Assembly: GCA_041687095.1 (NCBI GenBank) | Contig: JAWLCQ010000023.1 | Coordinates: 1 to 43,403 of the forward strand | Direction: 5' to 3' | DNA from: JAWLCQ01 sp041687095 | GTDB lineage: Bacteria > Planctomycetota > Phycisphaerae > SM23-33 | DNA length: 43,403 bases | Shown: piece after piece, positions 34,360 to 41,900 of the stretch | Numbering within the stretch: position 1 is the first letter of the stretch | Layout of the letters: each line of letters begins with the position of its first letter | Position numbers and translations under genes: made by a program | The notes under the pieces: generated by a model | The model's database searches: none | Told to the model about the DNA's origin: nothing | Seen by the model: the letters and a program-made list of their open reading frames with translations, nothing else

Positions 34360-35211
34360 TTACGGTTCGACGAGGTCGAAGGCCGCGGGCTGGAAGGCCT
34401 CGGGGGCGAGCCCGAGGTTGAACCGCACGTCAGTGTAGCGGTAGCGGGACAGCAACTCGTTCTCCCAGCCGATGCCCTCGATCAGGACCGGGACGAGGTA
34501 CTCCAGATCGATGTACGTCCGCGTGATGTGGGCGGGGTATCCGTCGCGCTGGGGCAGGGTGCGGAGCAGAACCAGGGTTCGCCGGCCCTCGAGTTCGACA
34601 ACGCCCTCGGACGCCTGCTGGAGTTCCCCGGCGTCGCGGGCGGTGCGGTAGACCTCCAGGAGGTGCTGCAGGCCCCGCTTGAACCCGAAGCGGGTGACGG
34701 GGTTGCGGGTCTCGCGGAGGACGTCGGGGGCGGTGGGGTCCTTGGCGACGGTGGGCAGCAGGACGCGGGCGAGCGGGCTGGCGGGGCGGACGAGGATCTT
34801 CCCGTCGTAGCGGCCCTCGATGTACAGCAGGCGGTCGCCCAGGGGCGGGTTCTGGACCCACTTCATGCCCACGCTGAAGGGCGTGTCGAGGAACTGCACG
34901 TGCATGGCCTGGGGCTTGCCCAGGCGGCCCTGGAGGCGCTCCTGCTTGACGAACGTGCAGGCGTAGTCGCGGTAGGTGGCGTCGTAGTGGCGGAGGCACT
35001 GCTCGAGCAGGGCGACGTGATCGGTCGCCGCGAGTTGCTCCAGGGGCGTCTCGGCGGGGGCGGGATCGACGGGGCGGACGGCGGGGGGAAGGGCCGACAC
35101 CTCCTCGGGCGGAGCACACCCCCCCACCGCCGCCAGCCCCGCCGACGCGAGGACCAGGGCCAGGGGAATCAGGACGGACGACAGACGGCGCTTGCGGATC
35201 GCATGGGGCAT
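34360..35211 (-). CDS. DUF1571 family lipoprotein, paralogue A
   Basis: Envelope protein of unknown function from a family frequent in Planctomycetota. The ATG at 35209-35211 (MPHAIRKRRLSSVL) gives 283 residues with a lipobox LAAVGGC, lipid Cys near residue 32. The domain runs from about LATDHVALLEQCL-type helix (here AATDHVALLEQCLRHYD) through DYACTFVKQERLQGRLG, FSVGMKWVQNPP, GDRLLYIEGRYDGKILVRPAS, FGFKRGLQHLLEVY, and ends YIDLEYLVPVLIEG then FDLVEP. The fold looks like an LolA-type half barrel, which is inference. It is clearly paralogous to the gene at 36034-36903. It lies 54 bases above znuA, so partial co-transcription with the zinc operon is possible. Confidence 0.8.
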   Translation of the reverse strand: MPHAIRKRRLSSVLIPLALVLASAGLAAVGGCAPPEEVSALPPAVRPVDPAPAETPLEQLAATDHVALLEQCLRHYDATYRDYACTFVKQERLQGRLGKPQAMHVQFLDTPFSVGMKWVQNPPLGDRLLYIEGRYDGKILVRPASPLARVLLPTVAKDPTAPDVLRETRNPVTRFGFKRGLQHLLEVYRTARDAGELQQASEGVVELEGRRTLVLLRTLPQRDGYPAHITRTYIDLEYLVPVLIEGIGWENELLSRYRYTDVRFNLGLAPEAFQPAAFDLVEP

Positions 35212-35270
35212 AGGGGCTCTCGGCTTCCACTCAGGTACGAAGGCGGCAGGACGGTTCGGCACTGCAGACC

Positions 35271-35300
35271 AGTAGAGCAGGTCGCCCCAACGCGAATCAA
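35271..35300 (-). promoter_or_regulatory. Candidate promoter for DUF1571 paralogue A
   Basis: TTGATT and TCTACT are 18 bases apart on the minus strand, 60 bases above the start codon. The match is moderate, but it resembles the TTGATC/TATACT pair at 29327-29354. Confidence 0.4.
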
Positions 35301-35327
35301 GCCGAACACGCCCGGCAGGGGGAAGGG

Positions 35328-35476
35328 GAATTGCGGATTGCGGACTGCGGGTGCCGTGGGTTGCGAAGCGCAGCGGAGCAACCACGCCCAATCCGCGCGG
35401 AAGTTCGCCGCAGCGGGCATGCGCTCCGCCTCCCCTGCTTCCTCCCCCTTATCTGCGTTCATCCGCGTTCATCCCC
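35328..35476. repeat. Cluster of dispersed-repeat fragments
   Basis: 35328-35350 repeats TTGCGGA/GCGGACT words like those at 31181. 35356-35385 is an imperfect hairpin with GTGGGTTGC opposite GCAACCAC. 35452-35475 holds two GCGTTCATC copies, a string I recall from many environmental genomes (translated NADERR). No gene is evident here. Confidence 0.45.
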
Positions 35477-35560
35477 GCTCCTTTCCGGATCGTGCGCAGA
35501 CCCATACCTGCGGGGCGTGGGGGAAGGGAACCGTGGTCCGGCGGGTGTTTGGCGCGGGGG

Positions 35561-36027
35561 GTTCTGGACCTCGTTGTTCTACACATCTCGGCGCTACATC
35601 CCGCGCCCTGGTGCCGCGGCCTCCCGATCGTATCCCGCCCCCGTCCGGCTTGTCCGGGCGGAGCGAAGGCTTGTAAGCTACCCCGGCGCCCCCTCTGCCT
35701 CTTCCTGCTGTTTCTTCTTCTTCCCGCCCCCGTCCGCTTCATGCGGGCGGAGCGAAGGCCTATAAGCTTCCGGCCCGCCGGGGGGGGAGGGCCTGCCGGT
35801 AGCTTATAGGCCTTCGCTCCGCCGGGACAAGCCCGACGGGGGCAAGAAGAAGAAGGAAGAAGCAAGAGAGGGGGCGGGCCCGCTGGTAGCTTACAAGCCT
35901 TCGCTCCGCCGGGGCGAGCCCGACGGGGGCGGGTGACGGGGGCGAGAGAGCGAGAGCTTGCCTGCATCGTGAAACCATCACGCGGCGGTGTGCCTGCCGA
36001 GATGTGTGGAACAACGAGGTTCTGAAC
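35561..36027. repeat. 467-bp nested palindromic element between the DUF1571 genes
   Basis: The outer arms, 35561-35592 and 35996-36027, are inverted copies matching at 29 of 32 bases. Inside are four copies of a 46-49-base unit: two direct (35634-35682, 35723-35771) and two inverted (35798-35843, 35885-35930), sharing GCCCCCGTC, GGCGGAGCGAAGGC and TAAGCT. The outer pair shares a CTTGTAAGCT ending and the inner pair CCTATAAGCT, so units 1-4 and 2-3 match best. A pyrimidine tract (35693-35722) is mirrored by a purine tract (35844-35872). No open frame inside looks like a gene. Its right end is 7 bases from the stop of paralogue B. Confidence 0.85.
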
Positions 36028-36033
36028 CCCCGC

Positions 36034-36903
36034 CTAGCCGGGCTCGACCATGTCGAAGTCGGCGGGCTCGAAGTCCCCCCCGGTCAGCCCGACGTTGAAC
36101 TTCATGTCCCGGTAGACGTAGCGGCAGAGGAACTCGTCGTCGTTCCACCCGTACCCCTCGACCATGATCGGCAGGAGGTACTCGGTGTCGATGTAGATCT
36201 TCGTCAGGTGGGCGGGGTAGTCGTGGGCGTTGGGGAGGTAACGATTGAGGACGATGACGGGGCGGCCGCCGACCTCGGCGTACCCGCCGAACTCCTCCCG
36301 CAGCTCCCCGCGGGTGCGGGCCTGCTCGTAGACCTCGATGAGGCTCTCGATCGACCGGCGGAAGCCGAACAGGTTGACCGGGCGGAGGGTGCTCTTGAGG
36401 ACCTCGGGGCTGTCGGGCAGCCGCTTGGCCGTGGGGACGAACATGCGGGCGAGCTTGGCGGCGGGGCGGACGAGCATGTGGTTGTCGTAGCGGCCCTCGA
36501 CGTACAGCACGCGGTCGCCGATCGGGGGGTTCTCCGTCCAGGCCATGCCCACGCGGAAGGGCTTGTCGGTGAACTGGACAGCGATGGTCTGCTGGTCGCC
36601 CACGCGCCCCCCGATCCGCTCCTGCTTCACGAAGGTGCAGGTGTAGTCCTGGAAGCGGCCCTGGTAGCTGTCGAGGCACAGGCGGAGCAGGGCGACGTGG
36701 TCGGTGCGGGCGAGCTGGTCGACGGTCTGCCTGACGCCGCCGGAGTTGGCCCCGAGGACGCGGCCCTGCACGACGGTGGCGAATTCCTTGACGGTGCGAT
36801 TGGCATGGGACTGGGTGACGTGGATCAGCAGCAGCGACGCGAGAAGCGCCCCCACGAGAATGCGAACTCGGCGATTTCTCGACCCGAACAGGCGCTTCAG
36901 CAT
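36034..36903 (-). CDS. DUF1571 family exported protein, paralogue B
   Basis: Second DUF1571 protein, 289 residues, from the ATG at 36901-36903 with AAGGACG upstream. A hydrophobic segment at about residues 14-34 (ILVGALLASLLLIHV, then SHA) could be a cleaved signal or an anchor, and there is no lipobox, unlike paralogue A. The domain matches A closely: DHVALLRLCLDSYQG, DYTCTFVKQERIGGRVG, FRVGMAWTENPPIGDRVLYV, EGRYDNHMLVRPAAKLAR, FGFRRSIESLIEVYEQAR, YIDTEYLLPIMVEGYGW and FDMVEPG. Function is unknown. It has its own promoter candidate at 37093-37121 with a 190-base leader. The palindromic element begins right after its stop. Confidence 0.8.
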   Translation of the reverse strand: MLKRLFGSRNRRVRILVGALLASLLLIHVTQSHANRTVKEFATVVQGRVLGANSGGVRQTVDQLARTDHVALLRLCLDSYQGRFQDYTCTFVKQERIGGRVGDQQTIAVQFTDKPFRVGMAWTENPPIGDRVLYVEGRYDNHMLVRPAAKLARMFVPTAKRLPDSPEVLKSTLRPVNLFGFRRSIESLIEVYEQARTRGELREEFGGYAEVGGRPVIVLNRYLPNAHDYPAHLTKIYIDTEYLLPIMVEGYGWNDDEFLCRYVYRDMKFNVGLTGGDFEPADFDMVEPG

Positions 36904-37277
36904 ATTCGCAACGTCCTTGGTTCCCGCGGGGGAACGAAAAGGCCCGAATGCGGCGTCCCTGCTGCGATTCGGACGGCGTCACTTCTGTATCGGCACGTTG
37001 GGCGCTTGGGCTTAACAGCGAACACCGGGCGAGCCTGGCGGCCGCGACGGGGGGAACCGAAACCCGCGCCCATCGCGGCGGCGTCCTGAGGGAGTATAGG
37101 GCAGCCGCCCCGCCGCTCCAAGCCATATTTCCGAGTTTGACAGGCGCCGGGGGGGCCGAAAACGGGTGGGACCCGGTGCGGGGCAGGATCGGCTGCCCGC
37201 CCCAGCGCCCCCACCTCGTCAAATCCGGAACCCCAAGTCGGTCGGGCGTGCAAGCGTCGGTGCGGGGCGGAGCGGCT
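36904..37277 (-). other. Leader and spacer above DUF1571 paralogue B
   Basis: No gene seen. Besides the promoter at 37093-37121, the leader has a near-palindrome GTTCCCGCGGGGGAAC at 36919-36934 close to the ribosome site, which could be a stem affecting translation. 37122-37277 holds nothing recognisable. Confidence 0.4.
37093..37121 (-). promoter_or_regulatory. Probable sigma70-type promoter for DUF1571 paralogue B
   Basis: TTGGAG and TATACT are exactly 17 bases apart on the minus strand, in non-coding DNA, about 190 bases above the start codon. Confidence 0.55.
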
Positions 37278-37306
37278 TGCGCGCGGGATGGCGCGTCCCG
37301 CGCGCA
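37278..37306 (-). terminator. Hairpin downstream of the MNIO-like gene
   Basis: Perfect 11-base arms TGCGCGCGGGA / TCCCGCGCGCA with a 7-base loop. It overlaps a second hairpin (arms GCAGACGCC 37304-37312 and GGCGTCTGC 37326-37334), so the two are alternatives or stack. They lie 45-100 bases after the gene's stop. Confidence 0.6.
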
Positions 37307-37330
37307 GACGCCTTCGCTTCGCTACGGCGT

Positions 37331-37378
37331 CTGCACGCCCTACGAGCTGCACGCCCTACGAACTGCACGCCCTACGAG
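37331..37378. repeat. Three tandem 16-base repeats at the end of the MNIO-like gene
   Basis: CTGCACGCCCTACGAG occurs three times without gaps (one base differs in the middle copy) and ends exactly against the stop codon at 37379-37381. The first copy overlaps the arm of the adjacent hairpin. Confidence 0.85.
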
Positions 37379-38191
37379 CTACCCCCGCACCAGCCCCGCC
37401 AGCCGCGTGAGGTCGCGCTGGAGCACCTCGGGGTCCGCCAGGTGATCGAACCCCGGCCCCACCCCGCCGTACTCCAGCGCCACGATCCCCGGGCGGGCGA
37501 GGCGGCCGCGGCGGATCTCCGCCATCGCCCACTCCACCAGCTCCCAGTCGTGGGCGGCCATCGGGGCGTGGTCGCGCCACTCCCCGTCCGCCCCCCGCTC
37601 CGTCCCGCTCACGTGCAGCTCGACGACGCGGTCGAGGGGCAGTTGGCCCAGGTAGTCATGCACCCCCATCCCCAACCACCTCGCCGACACGTCCGCGTGC
37701 GCCAGGTCCAGCACCATCCGCGTCCCGCTGCAGAGGATCAGGTCCGCGATGAAGCCCGCCTCCAGCGCCGCCGCCGGGGGCAGGTACGGCGGGGTGGGCG
37801 CCCAGATGCCGTTCTCCAGCGCCACGCGCCCGGCCCCGAAGCGGTCGGTGAGGGGGGCGATGTCGCGGAGCATCGACGCCCGCAGGCGTTGCGCGTCGGC
37901 GGGCGTGCGGGTTCGCAGGTCCATGCCCGGGTAGTCGTCCTGGCAGGGCATGAGGTGGGCGTTGACCCACTCGGTGTCGGTGGCCTCCAGCAGCTCGGCG
38001 GCGCGGTCGAGGACGGCGGCGTCGACGCGCCCGCGCCCCGCGCGCATGCCGAAGTGGACGTACGTCGCGCACCGCGCCCTCGCCGCCTCCAGGTACGCGG
38101 GCAGGTCCGGCAGCTTGAACAGGTCCACGGCGATCCGCCCCTCGGCGAGCAGGGCGGCGGCCTGGGGGGAGTAGTTGACGGCCAGCTTCAT
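37379..38191 (-). CDS. DUF692/MNIO-like TIM-barrel enzyme
   Basis: 270 residues from the ATG at 38189-38191 (MKLAVNYSPQAAALL); the long open frame above runs through repeats and is not coding. The pattern fits the DUF692 (UPF0276) group, now called MNIO: iron-dependent oxidases that often modify Cys or Asp in peptides. Visible metal-ligand candidates are His in TYVHFGMRAG, Glu in VALENGIW, Asp/His in MVLDLAHADVSA, His in LPLDRVVELHVSG, and Asp-His in WRDHAPM, followed by WELVEWAM. The order and spacing match the family's late-barrel motifs, but the first third is divergent, so a xylose-isomerase-like TIM barrel (AP endonuclease 2 family) is the alternative. No precursor peptide or partner gene lies next to it in the window, so its substrate cannot be told from context. 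Confidence 0.6.
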   Translation of the reverse strand: MKLAVNYSPQAAALLAEGRIAVDLFKLPDLPAYLEAARARCATYVHFGMRAGRGRVDAAVLDRAAELLEATDTEWVNAHLMPCQDDYPGMDLRTRTPADAQRLRASMLRDIAPLTDRFGAGRVALENGIWAPTPPYLPPAAALEAGFIADLILCSGTRMVLDLAHADVSARWLGMGVHDYLGQLPLDRVVELHVSGTERGADGEWRDHAPMAAHDWELVEWAMAEIRRGRLARPGIVALEYGGVGPGFDHLADPEVLQRDLTRLAGLVRG

Positions 38192-38258
38192 CGTCCGAGC
38201 GTTCCTTCCGGTTCCGGGCGCCCGCCCCGGGCCCACGGCCGCGGCGGGTGCAGGGACC

Positions 38259-38288
38259 ATCCTATCACCTGCCCCCCCCCACGGCCAA
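38259..38288 (-). promoter_or_regulatory. Candidate promoter for the MNIO-like gene
   Basis: TTGGCC and TAGGAT are 18 bases apart on the minus strand, 68 bases above the start, with a run of nine G in the spacer. Just beyond lie two short palindromes, CACTG-CGG-CAGTG (38293-38305) and CCGTTC-ACG-GAACGG (38336-38350), possible regulator sites. Confidence 0.35.
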
Positions 38289-38362
38289 GACGCACTGCGG
38301 CAGTGAGCGACCGTCTTATGTGGCAGAAGAGGTAACCGTTCACGGAACGGGGCCTTGGCGTG

Positions 38363-38460
38363 GGTGCCACCCTCAAGCCGCATGCTGTTCGCGGCTTGGG
38401 GGTGCTGGCCCCCGGCCGCAGCACCCTCAAGCGGCAAACAGCGCCGCTTGAGGGTGGCAC
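38363..38460. repeat. Twin-hairpin element, copy B
   Basis: Hairpin 1 pairs 38368-38381 with 38391-38404 (one G-T pair); hairpin 2 pairs 38422-38435 with 38443-38456 perfectly. Arms are CACCCTCAAG / CTTGRGGGTG as in copy A at 32304-32397. The inner four pairs differ between hairpins but remain complementary. It lies in the gap between two divergently transcribed genes. Confidence 0.88.
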
Positions 38461-38524
38461 ACCGGGAACCGTTCCTGCGCAGGTACGGTCGTGCGCCCTG
38501 CGGCAACAATTCCCCGGGTTTCTG

Positions 38525-38553
38525 TTGACAAGACGAACGATGTGGAGTATTGT
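38525..38553 (+). promoter_or_regulatory. Strong sigma70-type promoter for the LEPR-XLL gene
   Basis: Consensus TTGACA (38525-38530), a 17-base spacer, and TATTGT (38548-38553). It lies in relatively AT-rich DNA and points at the gene starting 440 bases downstream. It is the best promoter match in the window. Confidence 0.7.
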
Positions 38554-38994
38554 AGTGTTGGCGGTTCCTGCCTGCTCCCTCTGTGGGAGCCACGTTCACC
38601 GGGTCGGGAGGTGAGGGCACTCGGAACCACGTGCATACAGCCGTTCGCTGTACCGTCTCCACATCGCCGTAGTCCGGCTTTCAGGGTGGGTTCTCTGTTG
38701 TCGCCCCGGGTCGAGGGCATCGACTGTACTCATGGTGGGTCCCCGTGCATGGCCGCGACGGTTGACGGTGCGTTGCGCCTCCGCCGTCGCCTTGGCGGTT
38801 GGCGTCTGCGCCCATCCGGGCCGGACCGGAACGAAAGGAGCCCCTCGACACAACAGATCCCTGGATCCGCGCGTGGCGGATCCCCCGGACGAAGGCGGTG
38901 CGCGCCGCCCGCCCGGGGCCCGTGTCCCTGTCCCCGCACCGCGCCCGGGATGGACTCGCCCTCCCGGACCGCCCCACACGCAAAGGAGAATCCC
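38554..38994 (+). other. Long leader between promoter and LEPR-XLL gene
   Basis: About 440 bases. It contains a small ACAGC/GCTGT stem at 38638-38652 and no recognised riboswitch. The frame of the downstream gene is open from at least 38611, with in-frame GTG at 38611 and ATG at 38749 and 38950, but the encoded residues are Arg/Pro-rich and featureless. The AAAGGAG before 38995 favours that later start. Confidence 0.5.
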
Positions 38995-41900
38995 ATGGCA
39001 ACGCAAGACCCTGGCCCCGCCCCGAGGCCCCATCCCGTTCGCGGATGGGCCGGACCGCCCATCGTGCTGGACCCCCTCGAACCCCGCCTGCTGCTGAGCG
39101 TCGTATACCCGGATGTCCAGAGCATCGTCGCCCCGGCGGACAACCCCACACTGCCCGTCGAGATGGACGTCTTCTCCCCGCCCGTCACCGCCCAGACCCC
39201 CGACGCCGAGGCCCCCCAGCTCGGGGAGTGGACCCGCACGGCCGCCCCCGACGACGTGCTGGCCATCGCGGGCTACCAGCTCTCGGACTTCCAGTTCAAC
39301 GACTTCGGCAAGGACACCCGGTTCGTCGCCTACGGGCAGACGGCGGCGGGCAACGGGGTGACGGCCGAGGCGGAGATCCTGCGGCTCGACGGGGACCTGG
39401 CGGGGGTGGTCCTCGACAGTTCCCTGCCCACCTGGTCCACGTACATGGTGTGGGCGGGCAACGACGAGGGCTACAGTTACCCCGCCATCGTCAACGCCAC
39501 CGAGGGCTGGTGGGTCGGGCCCAAGGTCGCCACGCGGGGGGACACGGTGTCGGCCTACGGGCGGAATTTGGCCCACGATAACGGCACGAGCACGTCCTGG
39601 GTCTACCTCCAGCCGTCCGCCGGCAGCGGGCAGTGGGTGAGTCCGACGGCGGTGAACCCGTACAAGATCGACTTCACCGTCCCCGCGGGCCTCGTCAACG
39701 GCAGCTACGAGGTGTGGGTGCACAATGGCCACGGCGGGGCGTACGGGTGGAGCCAGGCCGGGACGCTCACCGTGGACGACGGGAACCCGTGGACGGCGAA
39801 CGTGTTCAACGTCCGCACCTACGGGGCGGTGGGCGACGGGGTCACCGACGACCGCGCCGCCATCGTCGCCGCCTACACCGCCGCCCGCAACGCCGGGGAC
39901 TGGAACACCGTGTACTTCCCCGCGGGGACGTACGCGATCGGCACGAACATCGCCCCGCAGGCGAAGCAGCGCTGGGTGGGCGACGGGATGGGCGCCACGA
40001 GCATCGTCTCGCACTCGAGCTGGTCCACGACGGGCAGCTACTCGCTGATCTTCGGGGGCGGCAGCCACACCGAGGTCAAGGACCTCACGCTCCAGGCGAA
40101 CGCGGGGTACAACTATTCCTACCTCGTCTACCGCCGCGGGCTCACCAACACCCGCTGGACCAACGTCCGCTTCAACGCCCAGAACTACAACGTCATCGAC
40201 GCCAACAGTTGCACCCGCCTGTTCTTCACCGGGTGCGACCTCGTGGGCAAGCAGACGTTCCTGGGCAGCGCGTCGCAGGTGTTCATCGACGGTACCGACT
40301 ACTACGCCACCAATGACACGGGCGTCATGTGGTACACGTGGGGCGGGGACGACATCAGCGTCACCAACTCCACCGGGCAGGACTACGACAACTCCGACCC
40401 CAGCTCCTCCGCCGGGTGGGGCCAGGGACGCTGGTTCACCGGCAACGGGCTCTGGGGCAGCGGGATCAACACCTACATCGGCAACAACGCCACGTACGAC
40501 CTCGCCGTCCGCCCCGGCTGCGGGGAGCAGAACACCGGCGAGCAGCTCATGTGGGAGGGCAATAACCACAGTTACCACGGCAGCCCGACGGCGGCCGCCA
40601 GCACGACCGTCACCTTCGCCAACGTCGGAGACCTGACCGGGCGATACCTCACGGTCGCCGACGGCAAGGGCGTGGGGCAGTTCCGCCTCATCACGGGGTA
40701 CGACTCGCTCACCAAGACCCTCACCGTCGCCGAGCCCTTCAACGTCATCCCCGACGCCACCAGCGTCATCCACATCGGGAACGTCAACGCCAACCTCGCC
40801 ATCTACAACAACTCCCTGGACGGGAAGGACAGCTACGCGACGCAGTCGACGGCGTCGACGGGCATCGAGCCCTTCGGGGGGTGCCTCAACGTGGTGGCGA
40901 CGAACAACACGCTCAACGATCTGCGGACGGGCATCAGCGCGTGGGCCCTGTCCAACGGCGACCCGGCCGGGTGGCAGCCCTGCTACTGGGGCTACTACGC
41001 CGACAACGCCATGACGGACGTGTACCGCGGCATCCACACGACGACGTCCACGATCAGCGGGGCGACGGTCGGGTCGGCGATGCTGGGCAACGTGTTCCGC
41101 AACGGGTCGATCACCAACGTCGCCAGCGTCGCCATCGCCCACGGGGCGGGCAGCGCTCCGGCGGATGCGTCGTCGCTGACGATCTTCGACGACATCACGG
41201 TGACGAACACGCCCTTCGGGATGAGCAACGGGGGCAAGCTGCTGGACACGCTGCTGTACAACTGCGACTTCAGCCTGGGGACCGCGACGTACGCGGGGTC
41301 CAAGGGCATCGAATTCGGCGCCGCCCAGACCCCGGGCCTGCGGTCCAACACATGGACGGGCTTCGAGACGACCTACGCGGGCACGACCCCCGGGGCCATC
41401 CTCGAAGCCCCCATCCGCGTGCTGGAGGCGTCGGCGACATCGGGCAACAGCGCCAACGTCACGCTCGTCGTCCGCAACGCGGGCACGAGTTCCCTGAGCT
41501 GGTCGGTGAGCGATAACGTCGACTGGCTCACCGCCTCGCCCACCAGCGACGCCGTCGCCGGGGAGAACGACTCCGACACCATCACCCTCACCTGCACCGC
41601 CAAGCAGTACCTCGACCCCGGGACCTACCCCGCCGTCGTGACCCTCACCGACGGGACCGCCGTCACGCGCGTGCTGGTGTACTTCACCGTCACGGGCACG
41701 AGCGGGCCCGAACCGACGACCGCCGAGGTGGGGCTGTCCGCGACGGACGCGTCCGCCGCCGAGAGCGGGCCCGACACCGGCACGTTCACCTTCACCCGCT
41801 CCAACGGGACGGGCGAGCTGCGCGTGCGCTACTCCATCGCCGGGACCGCCATCGACGCCGACTACGACGAGTCCCTCACCGGCTACGTCGTGTTCGCCAA

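Noticed and set aside
35693..35872. Pyrimidine and purine tracts considered as terminator T-runs
   Set aside because: They are mixed CT/GA tracts placed symmetrically inside the palindromic element, not runs following a hairpin.
38192..38662. 157-codon upstream extension of the MNIO-like protein
   Set aside because: It runs through a palindromic repeat and through the opposing promoter; similarity to the family begins at 38191.
38732..38994. Small plus-strand ORF with a signal-like start (MVGPRAWPRRLTVR) in the leader
   Set aside because: No ribosome site, it overlaps the next gene in another frame and it has no recognisable domain.
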